Assembly (NCBI GenBank): GCA_934130375.1
Contig: CAKOXW010000001.1
Location: 372,001 to 436,000 of the forward strand
DNA length: 64,000 nucleotides
Direction of reading: 5' to 3'
Source: an uncultured Bacilli bacterium
GTDB taxonomy: Bacteria > Bacillota_I > Bacilli_A > RF39 > UBA660
The stretch's first letter is position 1, and each line of letters opens with the position of its first letter. The notes beneath the pieces are model-generated. The model was not told where the DNA came from. It ran no database searches and saw only the letters and a program-made list of their open reading frames with translations. The position numbers and the translations under genes were made by a program. Shown in pieces: positions 33,886 through 43,554 of the stretch.

Positions 33886-34709
33886 GTTCTGCTGCAATTA
33901 TGGTTTTGATAGTCAATCTACAAGCAAAAATAGATGCTTTAAACGAAGCAATTGGACACTTAAACAATGCATCCGCATCATATAGTCAATTTCCGTCTGT
34001 ATTAGAAGAAATTGGTGCAGGTTGGAAAAATTCTATAGTTATAAATGGTGAAGCTGCTGATAAAGGCAAAGCAATGGAACATGCAAAAGAATTTCAAGGA
34101 TTTGTAGGTGAAATTGGAGCTATCATTGGAGTTATTTCTGCTAAATTGGCAGAATATAATGCAAGACTTGCAGAATTGTGGCAACAATATTGGGCTGCCA
34201 AAAAAGCAGAAGAAGAAGCTGCTGCTGCCGCCGCTTATGCAGGAACTCAAATTAATGGTCATAGAGCTGGAGACAGTAGTGCAGTTGCATGTTTTAAAAA
34301 GAATACAAAAATCCTTACAAATAAAGGATATGTAAATATACAAGATATAAAAGTTAATGATTTAGTAATGTCCTACAATATAGATAGTAATAGTAATGAA
34401 TATTCTAAAGTTATAAAAACATTTGAACACAAAGATACAAAAGATTATTTATATAAAATAACGTCTAAATCAATTGTTATCGAAGCAACGAGTAAGCATC
34501 CAATATGTATTAAAAATAATAAATTAGAATATATTGAAATAGAAAAATTAAAAATAAACGATAAGTTAGTTGATTTAAATGGCAATTTATATCCAATTGA
34601 TCATATAGAATTTAATGAAATTATTGATACTTTCTATAATTTAGAAGTAGAAAAAAACCATAACTATTATGTTACAAAAAATGAAATTTTAGTTCATAAC
34701 AAAAAATAA
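33882..34709 (+). CDS. WXG/LXG-like helical protein fused to a Hint (autoprocessing) domain, no toxin
   Basis: 275 residues. Residues 1-115 form long helices of ESX/LXG-leader type (VLIVNLQAKIDALNEAIGHL; AGWKNS; EEAAAAAAYAG low-complexity Ala run). From residue 135 a Hint/intein-like domain starts at Cys (ACFKKNTKILTNKGYVNIQD), with ATSKHPICI as the second motif, and ends NEILVHNKK. In polymorphic toxins the toxin follows the HN of this motif; here the protein stops two residues later. The Ala-rich part uses GC-rich codons (GCTGCTGCCGCCGC), unlike its surroundings, hinting at transfer. The function of a Hint without cargo is unclear. Confidence 0.8.
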   Translation: MSSAAIMVLIVNLQAKIDALNEAIGHLNNASASYSQFPSVLEEIGAGWKNSIVINGEAADKGKAMEHAKEFQGFVGEIGAIIGVISAKLAEYNARLAELWQQYWAAKKAEEEAAAAAAYAGTQINGHRAGDSSAVACFKKNTKILTNKGYVNIQDIKVNDLVMSYNIDSNSNEYSKVIKTFEHKDTKDYLYKITSKSIVIEATSKHPICIKNNKLEYIEIEKLKINDKLVDLNGNLYPIDHIEFNEIIDTFYNLEVEKNHNYYVTKNEILVHNKK

Positions 34710-34731
34710 CTATCAGATAAAACTGATAGTT
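34708..34731. terminator. Bidirectional terminator between the Hint gene and ruvB
   Basis: AACTATCAG and CTGATAGTT form a 9-bp stem with a 6-nt loop, with T-rich flanks in the plus direction. Confidence 0.8.
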
Positions 34732-35727
34732 TTAATTTGGCTTTTCAATTTTTAAATGTTCATATGCTTTCTCAGTAACAATTCTTCCTCTTGTACTTCT
34801 CTTTAAATAACCCATCTGCAACAAATATGGTTCATAAACATCTTCAATAGTTGTTACTTCTTCACCAATAGATGCAGCTAGTGCATCTATTCCAACAGGC
34901 CCCCCATTAAACTTATATATTATTGCTTTTAAAAGAGCAATATCTACTTCATCAAGACCCATTTCATCTACTTTTAACCTAGATAAGGCAAGTTTAGTAA
35001 TTTCTAAATCAATACTACCATTACCCATTACTAATGCAAAATCTCTAGTTCTTTTAAATAACCTATTTGCAATTCTAGGAGTACCCCTACTTCTTTTAGC
35101 AAGTTCATAAGCGGCATCATCATCAATTATAACATCAAGTACTCTTGCAGTCCTCTTAACAATTTGCATAAGTTCTTCTACTGTATAATAATTTAATTTA
35201 GAAATTATTCCAAACCTATCTCTAAGTGGTGAAGATAAATCTCCTACCCTAGTTGTTGCTCCAACTAAAGTAAATGGTGGTAAATCTATTTTAATATTTC
35301 TACTATTACCATCACTACCAACTATTATATCAAGTGTAAAATCCTCCATAGCAGGATATAATATTTCCTCAATATACCTTGGCATTCTATGTATTTCATC
35401 TATAAACAATACATCACCCGGTTCCAAAGTTGATAAGACTGCTGCTAAGTCACCACTCTTTTCAATAGAAGGCCCTGAAGCTGTTTTAATATTTTTATGT
35501 AATTCATTTGCAATAATATATGCAAGTGTTGTTTTACCTAAACCAGGAGGCCCATATAATAAAACATGGTCAAGAGTTTCTTCTCTTAATTTAGATGCTT
35601 CAATAAATACTTTTAAATTTTCTTTAACCTCAGATTGTCCAATATATTCATCAATTGAATCAGGTCTAATAGTGCCTTCAAATGTATCTTCTGCAAGTTT
35701 TCTTTTACTAAGTACACTTTCTTCCAT
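34732..35727 (-). CDS. ruvB: Holliday junction branch migration ATPase RuvB
   Basis: 331 residues. Walker [11 protein letters not shown], Walker B LFIDEIHR, sensor [20 protein letters not shown], and a C-terminal winged helix ([14 protein letters not shown]). It drives branch migration with RuvA. It lies 9 bp after ruvA, and its start follows AGGAGGATAAT. Confidence 0.97.
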   Translation of the reverse strand: MEESVLSKRKLAEDTFEGTIRPDSIDEYIGQSEVKENLKVFIEASKLREETLDHVLLYGPPGLGKTTLAYIIANELHKNIKTASGPSIEKSGDLAAVLSTLEPGDVLFIDEIHRMPRYIEEILYPAMEDFTLDIIVGSDGNSRNIKIDLPPFTLVGATTRVGDLSSPLRDRFGIISKLNYYTVEELMQIVKRTARVLDVIIDDDAAYELAKRSRGTPRIANRLFKRTRDFALVMGNGSIDLEITKLALSRLKVDEMGLDEVDIALLKAIIYKFNGGPVGIDALAASIGEEVTTIEDVYEPYLLQMGYLKRSTRGRIVTEKAYEHLKIEKPN

Positions 35728-35736
35728 ATTATCCTC

Positions 35737-36291
35737 CTATTTTAATAACAATTTTAATGCTTCTTTAATCTTATCTTCAACACTATCTTCCTTATTAAGT
35801 TTAGGTAATATCTTCTTAATTTCAACATTCTTATAACCAAGTGCTACAAGTGCTAAAACAACGTCATCATCACTTTCATCAATTGTTACTTCTTCACTAC
35901 TTTCTAGTTTACCTTTTAAATCAAGAACAATTTGTTTAGCAACTTTATCTCCAATTTTAGGAAATTTCTTAAGATATAATATATTTTCTCTATTAATTGC
36001 ATCTATTATTCCACTAATTGAACCAGTTGCAAGAATAGGAAGTGCCATTTTAGGGCCAAGTCCCTTAACATTTATTAATTTTAAAAACAAATCTCTTTCT
36101 TCAATCTTGTTAAATCCATACAAAGAATGTTCATCTTCTCTAATATGTTCATATAAATATATTTTGTATTCAATGCCCTCTTTAAAGAAATATGGATTAG
36201 CAACATTTATTTTATAACCAATATTATTGTTTTCTAAAACTATGTATGATGGATTAATTTCAGTTATTATTCCAATTAAATAAGAATACAT
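35737..36291 (-). CDS. ruvA: Holliday junction binding protein RuvA
   Basis: 184 residues, with the RuvA N-terminal OB domain (SYLIGIITEINPSYIVLENN), helix-hairpin-helix pair (INVKGLGPKMALPIL and FPKIGDKVAKQIVLDLKGK), and C-terminal RuvB-contact domain. No ruvC is seen, as in many low-GC Firmicutes, which use RecU. Confidence 0.96.
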   Translation of the reverse strand: MYSYLIGIITEINPSYIVLENNNIGYKINVANPYFFKEGIEYKIYLYEHIREDEHSLYGFNKIEERDLFLKLINVKGLGPKMALPILATGSISGIIDAINRENILYLKKFPKIGDKVAKQIVLDLKGKLESSEEVTIDESDDDVVLALVALGYKNVEIKKILPKLNKEDSVEDKIKEALKLLLK

Positions 36292-36313
36292 ATTACACTT
36301 CCTCTCTATGATG

Positions 36314-36342
36314 ATTATAGCATGTCTTTATATTTAAATCAA
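36314..36342 (-). promoter_or_regulatory. Sigma-A promoter of ruvAB
   Basis: On the minus strand TTGATT (complement 36337-36342), 17 nt, then TGC-TATAAT with an extended -10 (complement 36314-36319). Confidence 0.7.
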
Positions 36343-36363
36343 TTATATTTCGTACATTTGTTC

Positions 36364-37227
36364 TTAATCTTTGTATCTATCAAAAGTAATATTCTTAATA
36401 TTAGCTTCTTTTATATCTCTTAAAATTAAAGAATAAACCTTGTCATAATCAACTACGCCACCCTTTAGTAAGCATCCTCTATTTTTACCTATTATATCTA
36501 GAGTTTCTAAATAATCTTCTTTATTAACACTATCTATTCCATATCTTTCTTTTAATTTAGAATTATAATATTTATCTAATTTATTTAAAATATGAATAGA
36601 TATGTCACTAAGTTTTAGTACTTCTTCTTTTATCGCACTCATAGACGCTAAATTAAGAGCAACCTCATTATTATCAAGTCTAGGCCACAAAATACCAGGA
36701 CTATCTAATAATTCAATATCATTATTTACTCTAATCCAATTTAAATTCTTAGTAACGCCCGGCATATTACCTACTTGTACTGCTTTTTTACCAACTAATC
36801 TATTAATTAAAGTGCTTTTACCAACATTAGGAATACCAACTATCAATGCTCTATGACTTCTTGGTTTTAAACCCTTAGCAATTCTTTTATCATCTAAAGG
36901 TTTTAATATTTCTTTAGTTTTAACTAAAATCTCATTTATATTCTTATTATTTAATAAATCAACAGGTATTACAACATAACCTTGTTGTTCATAATCACGC
37001 AAAAACTTATCAGTTTCCAAATTATCACATAAGTCAGTTTTAGTAACAACTAATATTTTAGGCTTATCTTTTAGTAAATCATCTATATCTTTAATCTTAG
37101 ATGAGTATGGTATACGAGCATCTATTACTTCATAAACTATATCTATTAAATTATAATTTTCTTTAATTAATCTCTTTGTTTTTGCCATATGGCCTGGATA
37201 CCAATTTATATTTGTTTTATTATCCAT
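36364..37227 (-). CDS. rbgA: Ribosome biogenesis GTPase RbgA/YlqF
   Basis: About 287 residues, start at the ATG after GGAGTGATTCCT. NINWYPGHMAKTKR is the family signature. The G motifs are circularly permuted: VVTKTDL (G4) comes before GIPNVGKST (G1) and LDSPGILWP (G3). It is required for late assembly of the 50S subunit. An extended -10 (TATGCTATAAT) lies directly after the terminator at 37267-37290. Confidence 0.95.
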   Translation of the reverse strand: MDNKTNINWYPGHMAKTKRLIKENYNLIDIVYEVIDARIPYSSKIKDIDDLLKDKPKILVVTKTDLCDNLETDKFLRDYEQQGYVVIPVDLLNNKNINEILVKTKEILKPLDDKRIAKGLKPRSHRALIVGIPNVGKSTLINRLVGKKAVQVGNMPGVTKNLNWIRVNNDIELLDSPGILWPRLDNNEVALNLASMSAIKEEVLKLSDISIHILNKLDKYYNSKLKERYGIDSVNKEDYLETLDIIGKNRGCLLKGGVVDYDKVYSLILRDIKEANIKNITFDRYKD

Positions 37228-37266
37228 AGGAATCACTCCATTTCCATTCAATTATAGCATAAAAAA

Positions 37267-37290
37267 GACGAAATTTATTACTATTTCGTC
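37267..37290 (-). terminator. Terminator of the acetyltransferase gene
   Basis: GACGAAAT and ATTTCGTC form an 8-bp stem with an 8-nt loop; on the minus strand six T follow. The rest of 37228-37416 shows no gene. Confidence 0.8.
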
Positions 37291-37416
37291 CATTTTTAAG
37301 TCATTTTTATGTTCTTGGATATGTTGTAATCAAAATTATCATAAACATTGTCGGGACATATGACAAGTATTTAAATTAATTATTTTCATTCACTAATTTA
37401 CAGTTAGAAAGATCGG

Positions 37417-37923
37417 CTAAAGTATAATCTTATAATATCTTGTTCCATCTTTTTCATCAAGCAATATTCCACCATTTTTCTCTATTACTTTTGCTGAACC
37501 AATATTTCCAGCAGATGATTGTCCATAAACTTCTTTAAATCCTAATTTTCTAAATTCATCCAAAGCAAGTTTTAACATTTTGGTTCCATAACCTTTATTT
37601 CTTTCAGATAATCTAACTCTATAATAGAAATTACCTGACCACTTCATCCAATTATCATCAATTTCAGTTCTTAAACAAATTAATCCTACTGGATCATTAT
37701 TTACATACATTATATATGTTATTGTGGGTGTATCATCATATGTAACCTTATTATTTTTTCTACTTATTTCTTTTTCTAAATATTTAGGAAATTCATCATA
37801 ACTTAATCTAAAGCATTCATTAGTCGAACCCAATTCTTTTGCTGGAATATCTTGATACATTTCATACACATCTTTTCCCATTTTTAAATTAAGTTCTTTC
37901 AAATAATAATTCATATAACTCAC
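37417..37923 (-). CDS. GNAT-family N-acetyltransferase
   Basis: 168 residues. The acetyl-CoA binding motif A, VRLSERNKGYGTKMLKLALD, is followed by YGQSSAGNIGSAKVIEKNGG (motif B), and the sheet is complete to the end. The substrate is unknown. It is monocistronic, with its own terminator. Confidence 0.9.
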   Translation of the reverse strand: MSYMNYYLKELNLKMGKDVYEMYQDIPAKELGSTNECFRLSYDEFPKYLEKEISRKNNKVTYDDTPTITYIMYVNNDPVGLICLRTEIDDNWMKWSGNFYYRVRLSERNKGYGTKMLKLALDEFRKLGFKEVYGQSSAGNIGSAKVIEKNGGILLDEKDGTRYYKIIL

Positions 37924-38829
37924 CTCAATTATTTTTATTATTAGGTGGCGTAATCACCTTACTAATTTCTATCACTTTTTGCATTAAAAATAGTCTATTT
38001 TTACTAATTTTCACCTATTTTAACATATTTTTATACAAAACATGCAAGATGTTAATTCTTGTAAGTCCTTATTTTATCGGGGTTTTCTTCTATTCTTGGA
38101 TAAATCGTAATCAACCAGTTAATTGTAATATTTGTATAATCTTTTTCATTACTACTGTTTTCTCTTTTTTCTTTTCTTACTTTTCTTTTTTGATACATAT
38201 CCATTTTAATCACTTTCTTTTTAATCACACGATTTAACAAATAGTTTAAGCATTTGTTTTTAAAGCTTTTAACTTAAAAGTATTATATCACGTATAGTAC
38301 TGATTATTAAACGAATTAAAGTTAAAGAATTTGATTATTTCATGATTTACTATATAAAATTTGATTATTTTAATGGTGTAAAGTATCTATTTTTATGGTG
38401 AATTAACTTACTTCTTTTTATTATCCAAGTTTTAGAATATGGAGATTATTTATTAATCTTGTATAACAAACATAAATTTAATTGTATTTTACTTGCTTTT
38501 ACCAAAAAACATTATCCTTATATTTTGCCACTTTTAATTTATGCACCTATTTAAAAAATAGATATAAAAATCTTATTTGTCAATGTTTTCCAAATACGAA
38601 GCTATATTTAAAAATGAAATCATTTCCAGCAAAATTTCTTTAAGGAAAATATTTTTAAACATTGAAAAAAAAGCAACTATTATTTAAAAATGTGCTTTAA
38701 AATCTTCTCTTTCAGTTAATATGAATAACAAATTTATTTCTAATTTAACTCTCCCTACCTATAAACTTTCATATTAATCATACTTTGCTCACATCAAAAC
38801 ATCATTTTAGCATTTAATAAGTGAGGTTT
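37924..38829. other. 906-bp stretch without a recognisable gene
   Basis: Only one short minus-strand frame (38052-38213, about 53 codons starting MDMYQKRKVRKEKREN) looks faintly protein-like; its binding site is weak and I do not annotate it. The word AATTTGATTATTT occurs twice near 38330 and 38366. No hairpin, tRNA or repeat stands out. Confidence 0.5.
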
Positions 38830-40959
38830 TTAAGTATCTTCATTATTTTTCTTTTGTTCTACATATCTATCTTTTAATTTTAAATATATTTTATCATCTA
38901 CAATATTTTGTTCATAAACATATCCATTACCTTCTAAAGTAATATCTATACCAGTTATTTTTTTATAGGTTTCTACTTCTCTTTTTGAATAGCCAATAAA
39001 ATCAGGTATTTCTATATTTTTACTATTTGTTAAAATAAATATTTTTTCATCTTTTGATACAACTTTGTTTTTTGGATAAGTATCTACTATTTTATCACCA
39101 TCACCAATTACTACTATGTCTTTAAACTTATCTTTTAAATTATCTAAAACCATCACTAAATTTTGATTTGAATAATCATCTATTTTAAATGTTGTTGCAT
39201 CAGTTTCTTCATTTTTAAATATACTTCTATAGTTTGCAATATCTTTAACAAGTCCTTTTACAATGTTCGATACACCTTTTTGCGTATATGTTTTTTTAGT
39301 TGCTACATAAATAATTATTTCCGGATCATCTTTAGGAAACATACCAGCAAATGATCTTATATAGTTTACATTATCGTAATAATATCTACCTGTGTATGGA
39401 TTTGTATATTGTGCAGTACCTGTTTTACCTATTAAATCATAGCCATCCATTCTATATGATGCTCCTGTTGAATAATATAAGTCGTTATATATTACTTTAT
39501 ACATTAATTCTTTTATATTATTTACTGTTTCACTTGACGCTACTTTACCAAGTTCTGTTCTTTTACCTTCATAAACTAAGGCATCTTCTTCATCTACTAT
39601 TTTTGATACAATGTAAGGTTTTAACATCACACCATTATTTGCAATCATAGTAAGTGCTTGAACCATTTGAATTGGTGTAATTGTAATACCTTGTCCAAAT
39701 CCAGCATTTGCAATTTCTATTGCTTTATTATTTTTTTCATTTAATGTACCAGTAAGTTCATAAGGAAGTTCAATACCTGTCTTTTGGCCAAATCCCCATT
39801 TTTTAAAGTATTCTTTTAATTCAGAACCTGTAAAATAATCTTTAGTCAAATATGAAATACCTACATTTGATGATAGCATAAATCCTTCATCATAAGTTAT
39901 TTCACCAAATCCATCTGTTTTCCAGTCGTATATTGTATTCTCACCTATTTTTATAGAACCTGATTTAAATGTTTTGTTTCCATCGTACATTTTCTTTTCC
40001 ATAGTCGCCATATAAGTAAATATTTTCATAGTACTACCAGGTTCAATTGCAAAAGATACAAGTGGATTTAGATAGTTTGTAATATTTTTTATATTTGGAT
40101 TAAATGAAGGATATGAAGTACTACCTAGTATTGCACCTGTTTTAGCATCTGCAACTACTGCAAATAACCAATCACAAGGATATTGTTCATATGCTTCTTT
40201 TGAATATTTTTCAACAAAAAATTGTATGTTACTATCTATTGTTAAATAAATATCAACCCCATCTTTACTTTCTTTCACTTCTTCTTTAGTATTTGGTATT
40301 TTATAACCATTTACATCTTGTTGATATACTATAAAACCATCTTTACCTTTAAGCATATCATTATAATATTGTTCAATACCCATCTCACCAATCATTTCAC
40401 CATCATCTGTTGTTTTTACATATCCAAGGATGTATGATGCGAAATCATCATTTTGATAATATCTTTTATATGAAGATATAAATGATATACCAGGTAATTT
40501 TAATTTTTCTATTTCTTCTTTCTTTAACTCAGTAATACCTCTTCCACCTGGACCAAGTTCAACTTGATATGCATTTCTATTAAGCAAGTATAATATTGCT
40601 TCCTCACTCATTCCAAGGATTGGTGATAGTTCCTTAGCAGTCTTTTCTTTATCAACAACATGCTGTGGTGTTTTAAAACCTTTACTCCTACTTTCTGATA
40701 AGTATGCTATAACTGTATAAGAATTTATTGTTCTTGCAAGTACGTTAGAAGAAGAATCATATATAGTTCCCCTTTTAGCATATGTTGTTTTCTTTCTTGT
40801 ATTTCTATTAGCAACAAATGTTTTTAAGTCAATACCATCTATCTTAGGTGATATTCCAAGGTATAATAATCTAGCAATTACTACAACAAAAAAAAGAAGA
40901 ATAAACGCAATTAACAGCTTACTAACTCTAACTTTATTAACATTTAATCTCCTTTTCAT
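38830..40959 (-). CDS. Class B penicillin-binding protein (division transpeptidase, PBP2/FtsI-type) with PASTA
   Basis: 709 residues. N-terminal basic tail and membrane helix (LLIAFILLFFVVVIARLLYL), dimerisation domain starting TTYAKRGTIYDSS, transpeptidase motifs EPGSTMKIF (SxxK), MLSSNVG (SxN) and LIGKTGTAQ (KTG), then C-terminal PASTA-like modules (about residues 600-700). It cross-links septal peptidoglycan. Its position after ftsL and rsmH in the dcw cluster identifies it as the division-specific enzyme. Confidence 0.93.
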   Translation of the reverse strand: MKRRLNVNKVRVSKLLIAFILLFFVVVIARLLYLGISPKIDGIDLKTFVANRNTRKKTTYAKRGTIYDSSSNVLARTINSYTVIAYLSESRSKGFKTPQHVVDKEKTAKELSPILGMSEEAILYLLNRNAYQVELGPGGRGITELKKEEIEKLKLPGISFISSYKRYYQNDDFASYILGYVKTTDDGEMIGEMGIEQYYNDMLKGKDGFIVYQQDVNGYKIPNTKEEVKESKDGVDIYLTIDSNIQFFVEKYSKEAYEQYPCDWLFAVVADAKTGAILGSTSYPSFNPNIKNITNYLNPLVSFAIEPGSTMKIFTYMATMEKKMYDGNKTFKSGSIKIGENTIYDWKTDGFGEITYDEGFMLSSNVGISYLTKDYFTGSELKEYFKKWGFGQKTGIELPYELTGTLNEKNNKAIEIANAGFGQGITITPIQMVQALTMIANNGVMLKPYIVSKIVDEEDALVYEGKRTELGKVASSETVNNIKELMYKVIYNDLYYSTGASYRMDGYDLIGKTGTAQYTNPYTGRYYYDNVNYIRSFAGMFPKDDPEIIIYVATKKTYTQKGVSNIVKGLVKDIANYRSIFKNEETDATTFKIDDYSNQNLVMVLDNLKDKFKDIVVIGDGDKIVDTYPKNKVVSKDEKIFILTNSKNIEIPDFIGYSKREVETYKKITGIDITLEGNGYVYEQNIVDDKIYLKLKDRYVEQKKNNEDT

Positions 40960-40969
40960 TTAAACACCT

Positions 40970-41263
40970 CTAATTGTTTGTAATTACTATAACGTTATCA
41001 CTATTATAACTCAAACCTTCACTTTCTGCAATAACATCTATGTTAGCAAGTGATTTTAATTCATTTACTTTCATAGTTAAACTCTCATTAGAATTCTTTT
41101 GAACATTAATATTTCTTTTTAACTTTTCTACTTCAAGGTTCATATTTGACAAAGCTGCTTTTGATAAAACAACAGTTACTGGAAATAATAATAGTACAAC
41201 TGTACATAACTTAATTAGCATTTTTTCTAATCTACACAATCTAACTTTCTTTTTCTTTGCCAT
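40970..41263 (-). CDS. ftsL: Cell division protein FtsL-like
   Basis: 97 residues: basic cytoplasmic start (AKKKKVRLCRLEK), one membrane helix (LIKLCTVVLLLFPVTVVLS), then a coiled-coil (LEVEKLKRNINVQKNSNESL). Sequence similarity in this family is low; the call rests on topology and on its position between rsmH and the division PBP. Confidence 0.82.
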   Translation of the reverse strand: MAKKKKVRLCRLEKMLIKLCTVVLLLFPVTVVLSKAALSNMNLEVEKLKRNINVQKNSNESLTMKVNELKSLANIDVIAESEGLSYNSDNVIVITNN

Positions 41264-41292
41264 AATATTACCATCTTTCTTTTATTTTATTC

Positions 41293-42210
41293 TTATTTAA
41301 TTTTCCTTGCTATTCTAAGAGTAGCACTTCTACTTCTATTATTATTGTCTAATTCTGTAGCACTAGGAGTTATTTTCTTAATTATCTCTAGTTTTGGTAA
41401 GTATTCATAAGGTATATTTGGTAATCCTCTAAATACTTTATTTATTTCACTATTCTTTTTAAATATATCTTTACATATTTTATCTTCAAGAGAATGAAAT
41501 GTTATTACACATAATCTTCCATCAACATTTAACATATCAATTGCATCTTTTAAAGCACTTTCAAACACTTCTAATTCTTTATTTACTTCAATTCTAATTG
41601 CTTGAAAGCATCTTTTAGCAGGATGTGTTTCTCTTTTATATTTTTCAGGCACACTACTTTTAATTATATCTACTAATTCTAAAGTAGTTTCAATAGGCTT
41701 ATTTTTTCTATATTCAACTATGTGCCTTGCAATACTTTTTGAGTATCTTTCTTCTCCATACTTATAAAATATAGTAATTAATTCTGATTCTTTGTAATTA
41801 TTTACAACTTCATATGCAGAAATTGGATTTGATTTATCCATTCTCATATCTAGTCTAGCATCATGTTGATAACTAAAGCCTCTTTCTGCATTGTCAAGTT
41901 GCGGTGATGATACTCCTAAATCAAATAGTATACCATCTACTTTTTTAATATTTCTTTTTTCTAATTCTTGTTTTAAATTAACAAAATTAGATTTAATAAT
42001 CTCATAGTTACTTCCAATTGAACTAAGTATTTTACTACTATATTCAATTGCATCACTATCTTGATCAAAGGCATAAAGCCAACCCTTTTTATTCCTCTTG
42101 AGAATCTCTTTACTATGACCAGCATAACCTAATGTACAATCAACATAAATTCCACCATCTTTTATGTTAAGGCCTTCAATAGCTTCATTTAACAAAACAC
42201 TTATATGCAT
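41293..42210 (-). CDS. rsmH: 16S rRNA m4C1402 methyltransferase RsmH
   Basis: About 305 residues, start at the ATG that follows GAGGTGTAAT, where the GAGGTG overlaps the end of mraZ. HISVLLNEAIEGL, VDCTLGYAGHSKEIL (SAM loop), LFDLGVSSPQLD and the C-terminal NNNRSRSATLRIARK are diagnostic. It methylates N4 of C1402 in 16S rRNA. Confidence 0.96.
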   Translation of the reverse strand: MHISVLLNEAIEGLNIKDGGIYVDCTLGYAGHSKEILKRNKKGWLYAFDQDSDAIEYSSKILSSIGSNYEIIKSNFVNLKQELEKRNIKKVDGILFDLGVSSPQLDNAERGFSYQHDARLDMRMDKSNPISAYEVVNNYKESELITIFYKYGEERYSKSIARHIVEYRKNKPIETTLELVDIIKSSVPEKYKRETHPAKRCFQAIRIEVNKELEVFESALKDAIDMLNVDGRLCVITFHSLEDKICKDIFKKNSEINKVFRGLPNIPYEYLPKLEIIKKITPSATELDNNNRSRSATLRIARKIK

Positions 42211-42211
42211 A

Positions 42212-42637
42212 TTACACCTCAAATAAATGTTCTGCTATTTCAGAAACATTATCTATACTTTCATTTAGATAATTATCAAATGCCTCTTTAGACCATATCT
42301 CGATTCGGTCATTAACACCAATTACAACACATTCTTTTTCTAAATGAGCGTAATCAGTAAGCGGAGATGGTATTGATATTCTTCCTTGTTTATCAAATTC
42401 GCACTCCGTTGCAGCAGATAGAAAAAATCTTTGGAATGACCTTACATCCTTTTTTGTAAAAGATAATTCATTTAGTTTATTTGTCAAATTATTCCAAGTA
42501 TTCTTTGGATAAACAAACAAACAAGCATCAATTCCTCTAGTTACAATAAATGAATCCCCAAGATCATCACGCAATTTCGACGGCATTATTAGTCTATTTT
42601 TATCATCAATATTATGATGATACTCTCCCATAAACAT
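42212..42637 (-). CDS. mraZ: Transcriptional regulator MraZ
   Basis: About 142 residues from the ATG after GTGGGGGATTAAT; a longer frame reads back through the operator and is rejected. The two MraZ/SpoVT-AbrB modules begin [20 protein letters not shown] and [20 protein letters not shown]. MraZ binds GTGG repeats in its own promoter; such repeats lie at 42647-42680. Confidence 0.96.
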   Translation of the reverse strand: MFMGEYHHNIDDKNRLIMPSKLRDDLGDSFIVTRGIDACLFVYPKNTWNNLTNKLNELSFTKKDVRSFQRFFLSAATECEFDKQGRISIPSPLTDYAHLEKECVVIGVNDRIEIWSKEAFDNYLNESIDNVSEIAEHLFEV

Positions 42638-42646
42638 ATTAATCCC

Positions 42647-42680
42647 CCACTTTCTTCCACTTCTCTCCACTGTCTACCAC
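42647..42680 (-). promoter_or_regulatory. MraZ operator: four GTGG repeats with a 10-bp period
   Basis: On the minus strand GTGG occurs four times, exactly every 10 bp (complements at 42647-42650, 42657-42660, 42667-42670, 42677-42680). This is the known MraZ-binding arrangement and lies between the promoter and the start codon. Confidence 0.92.
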
Positions 42681-42681
42681 T

Positions 42682-42710
42682 ATAATACTATTTTATTAAT
42701 TCTTAGTCAA
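42682..42710 (-). promoter_or_regulatory. Promoter of the mraZ-rsmH-ftsL-pbp operon
   Basis: On the minus strand TTGACT (complement 42705-42710), 17 nt, TATTAT (complement 42682-42687), directly followed by the GTGG operator. Confidence 0.75.
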
Positions 42711-42757
42711 TGATAAAAATATAATTTAAATATATTTTTTATATAAAGTGTAAAATA

Positions 42758-42785
42758 TTGACAAATAAAAAAAATATTATATAAT
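42758..42785 (+). promoter_or_regulatory. Promoter of the 118-aa gene
   Basis: TTGACA (42758-42763), a 16-nt spacer and TATAAT (42780-42785), 24 bp before the start codon at 42810; divergent from the mraZ promoter. Confidence 0.75.
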
Positions 42786-42809
42786 AGTTAGTTAAGGAGG
42801 GACGATATT

Positions 42810-43166
42810 ATGAATAAAGAACAAAGTTTAAAAGCAGTTGATAAAGTTATAAATGCCTATAAAATAGAAAGAGCAGTTGATGTATGTGATGCATTTTCTT
42901 ATGACGTTTACGCTAATGCATACAGAATGCATGCTCCACAAATAGCAAGTCTTTGCAATGTTAACCCAGCAATTACTGGAGCACTTATTGCCGGATTAGT
43001 GTCTACAAAAGTATTAGAACTTGCTGTATTAAAAAAGCATTATTTAACTCATGAAATTAATAAATATAAAACAATGAAAAAATTAATTGAAGAAGGAAGA
43101 TACTCTTTAGAAGGAGATACTGAAGAACAATTTCAAGAAGAAGTTGCTAAAAATTGGTGCAAATAA
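42810..43166 (+). CDS. Hypothetical protein, 118 aa
   Basis: The start follows AAGGAGGGACGATATT and the gene has its own promoter and terminator, so it is very likely expressed. It is alpha-helical, with one moderately hydrophobic segment (NPAITGALIAGLVSTKVLEL) and acidic C-terminal end (SLEGDTEEQFQEEV). Family not recognised. It is divergent from the dcw operon and converges on the pilin-like genes. Confidence 0.8.
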   Translation: MNKEQSLKAVDKVINAYKIERAVDVCDAFSYDVYANAYRMHAPQIASLCNVNPAITGALIAGLVSTKVLELAVLKKHYLTHEINKYKTMKKLIEEGRYSLEGDTEEQFQEEVAKNWCK

Positions 43167-43190
43167 AAACACGGAAAATTCCGTGTTTTT
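43165..43190. terminator. Bidirectional terminator
   Basis: AAAAACACGGAA and TTCCGTGTTTTT form a 12-bp stem; it ends both the 118-aa gene and the convergent pilin-like gene. Confidence 0.88.
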
Positions 43191-43552
43191 TATTTTGTAC
43201 AACTTAAACTATCTTTAGTGCCTTCACACTTATAATCTTTAAATCTACCATCACCAATTAATGATATTTTAGCAACATTATTATCAAATGATAAACTACA
43301 ACTTTTATAATCAGTTTTTACCAAATTAGATACACTTTCACATGTTATATTTTTATTCTCATCTAATAATATGCTTTCAGTATATTTCTTCTCTGCCAAA
43401 TCAAGTACCAAAATAGCAGATGATTTCATACTATTTAACCTTGAATTATCAATAACTACTTTCATTGAAGGTATTGCAATAATTAACATAACTGATACAA
43501 TCACAATACAACAAAGTAATTCTAATAATGTAAATGTTCTATACTTTTTCAT
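43190..43552 (-). CDS. Short pilin-like protein, 120 aa
   Basis: The signal is KKYRT/FTLLELLCCIVIVSVMLI: a Thr replaces the usual Gly/Ala before the cleavage site, and Cys-Cys lies in the helix. The following ~90 residues align with the conserved globular part of the two leucine-rich pilins (LAEKKYTESILLDENKNITC; YKSCSLSFDNNVAKISL), ending in a short Cys-rich tail (DYKCEGTKDSLSC). It has no extra head, so it may be a minimal subunit. Two bp after the glycine-rich pilin gene, probably the same transcript. Confidence 0.82.
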   Translation of the reverse strand: MKKYRTFTLLELLCCIVIVSVMLIIAIPSMKVVIDNSRLNSMKSSAILVLDLAEKKYTESILLDENKNITCESVSNLVKTDYKSCSLSFDNNVAKISLIGDGRFKDYKCEGTKDSLSCTK

Positions 43553-43554
43553 AA

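Noticed and set aside
38052..38213. Small protein gene in the 906-bp gap
   Set aside because: Lys/Arg-rich start looks plausible, but the binding site is weak, the opposite frame is equally open and no family is recognised.
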